Positions 5,106 through 5,380 of a stretch of DNA of 5,380 nucleotides are shown piece by piece. The stretch comes from Lysobacteraceae bacterium (GTDB lineage Bacteria; Pseudomonadota; Gammaproteobacteria; DSM-19610). The notes under the pieces are model-generated. The model did no database searches and was not told the DNA's origin. It worked only from the letters and a program-made list of their open reading frames with translations. The stretch lies in NCBI GenBank assembly GCA_020201295.1, contig JAIVHA010000224.1, forward strand, positions 1 to 5,380, read 5' to 3'. Within the stretch, counting starts at the first letter, position 1. Every line of letters starts with the position of its first letter. A program made the position numbers and the translations under genes.

Positions 5106-5380
5106 TCATCCCAGCCGTAGCTCCAGCTCCCGCCCCGCATCCTTGAGCAGCTCCACCCATTCCTCCTGCCGCCGCTCGATGGGCGCGGAAATGGACAGGC
5201 CGGCGGCGATATTGCCGGCATCGTCATGTACCAGCACGCCGATGCAGCCCACGCCGGTCTCGGCCTCCTCATCGTCGTAGGCGAAGCCGGCGTGCAGGCA
5301 GCCGGAGACATGCTGCACCAGTTCCTCTTCGTCGGTGAAGCTGTAGCGGGTGTAGCCCGGCAGGCCGGTGCGGCGCGCAT
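5106..5380 (-). CDS. IclR-family transcriptional regulator, C-terminal part
   Basis: Ninety codons and a stop are visible; the 5' part lies beyond the right window edge, so no start is assigned. The frame reads LPGYTRYSFTDEEELVQHV, then HAGFAYDDEEAETGVGCIGV, LVHDDAGNIAAGLSISAP and a final helix ending LELRLG. The order of a T/S-x-T-D-x-x-x-L segment, a GxAxDDEExxxGxxCI motif, a D-x-x-G-x-x-x-A-x-L-S-I-S-x-P strand and a C-terminal helix is characteristic of the IclR effector-binding domain. Such proteins are cytosolic dimeric DNA-binding regulators, often of aromatic, acetate or sugar catabolism. The DNA-binding domain and target cannot be seen. It converges on cbbR across a repeat-filled 250-base gap, so a functional link to carbon fixation is not implied. 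Confidence 0.85.
   Translation of the reverse strand, partial: ARRTGLPGYTRYSFTDEEELVQHVSGCLHAGFAYDDEEAETGVGCIGVLVHDDAGNIAAGLSISAPIERRQEEWVELLKDAGRELELRLG

Overview
The window holds a compact Calvin-cycle (cbb) locus from a GC-rich, probably autotrophic proteobacterium. A red-type (form IC-like) RuBisCO operon is read leftward on the minus strand: large subunit cbbL, a damaged small-subunit gene cbbS, the RuBisCO activase cbbX and one unrecognised small gene. The LysR-type regulator cbbR is read divergently to the right. The wording of CbbL and CbbX, and the GTAGGAGCGGGC-type and GTCATTCC-type intergenic repeats, fit a gamma- or betaproteobacterium. I favour a gammaproteobacterial chemolithoautotroph, but this is inferred from memory of the families, not from a search.

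Layout, left to right. 1-157: short palindromic repeats and no gene. 158-526 (-): conserved-looking 122-residue protein of unknown function. 582-1535 (-): cbbX. 1536-1713: intergenic stretch filled largely by a REP-like inverted repeat. 1714-2075 (-): cbbS, lacking the coding sequence for most of its N-terminal region and frameshifted. 2088-3566 (-): intact cbbL with all catalytic residues. 3567-3889: divergent control region with an AT-rich, helically phased set of LysR-type motifs, followed by a perfect 27-bp inverted repeat. 3890-4855 (+): cbbR. 4856-5105: three REP-like hairpins bracketed by a 15-bp inverted repeat. 5106-5380 (-): C-terminal part of an IclR-family regulator, cut by the window edge.

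How the parts work together: CbbL and CbbS would form the L8S8 enzyme that carboxylates ribulose-1,5-bisphosphate. CbbX is the AAA+ motor that frees inhibited red-type RuBisCO by pulling on the CbbL C-terminal tail. CbbR, bound to the region between cbbR and cbbL, would switch the operon on.

The most striking observation is the state of cbbS. The ribosome-binding site and start codons are in place 12 bp after cbbL, but only 32 bases separate the first ATG from the conserved WAVNVEYTDD segment, and the two are out of frame. About 27 codons seem to be missing. Either this copy of the operon cannot make a normal small subunit, or the assembly has a small deletion here. I found no clearly new biological system; apart from the cbbS lesion, the interest lies in the repeats and in the unknown gene at the end of the operon.
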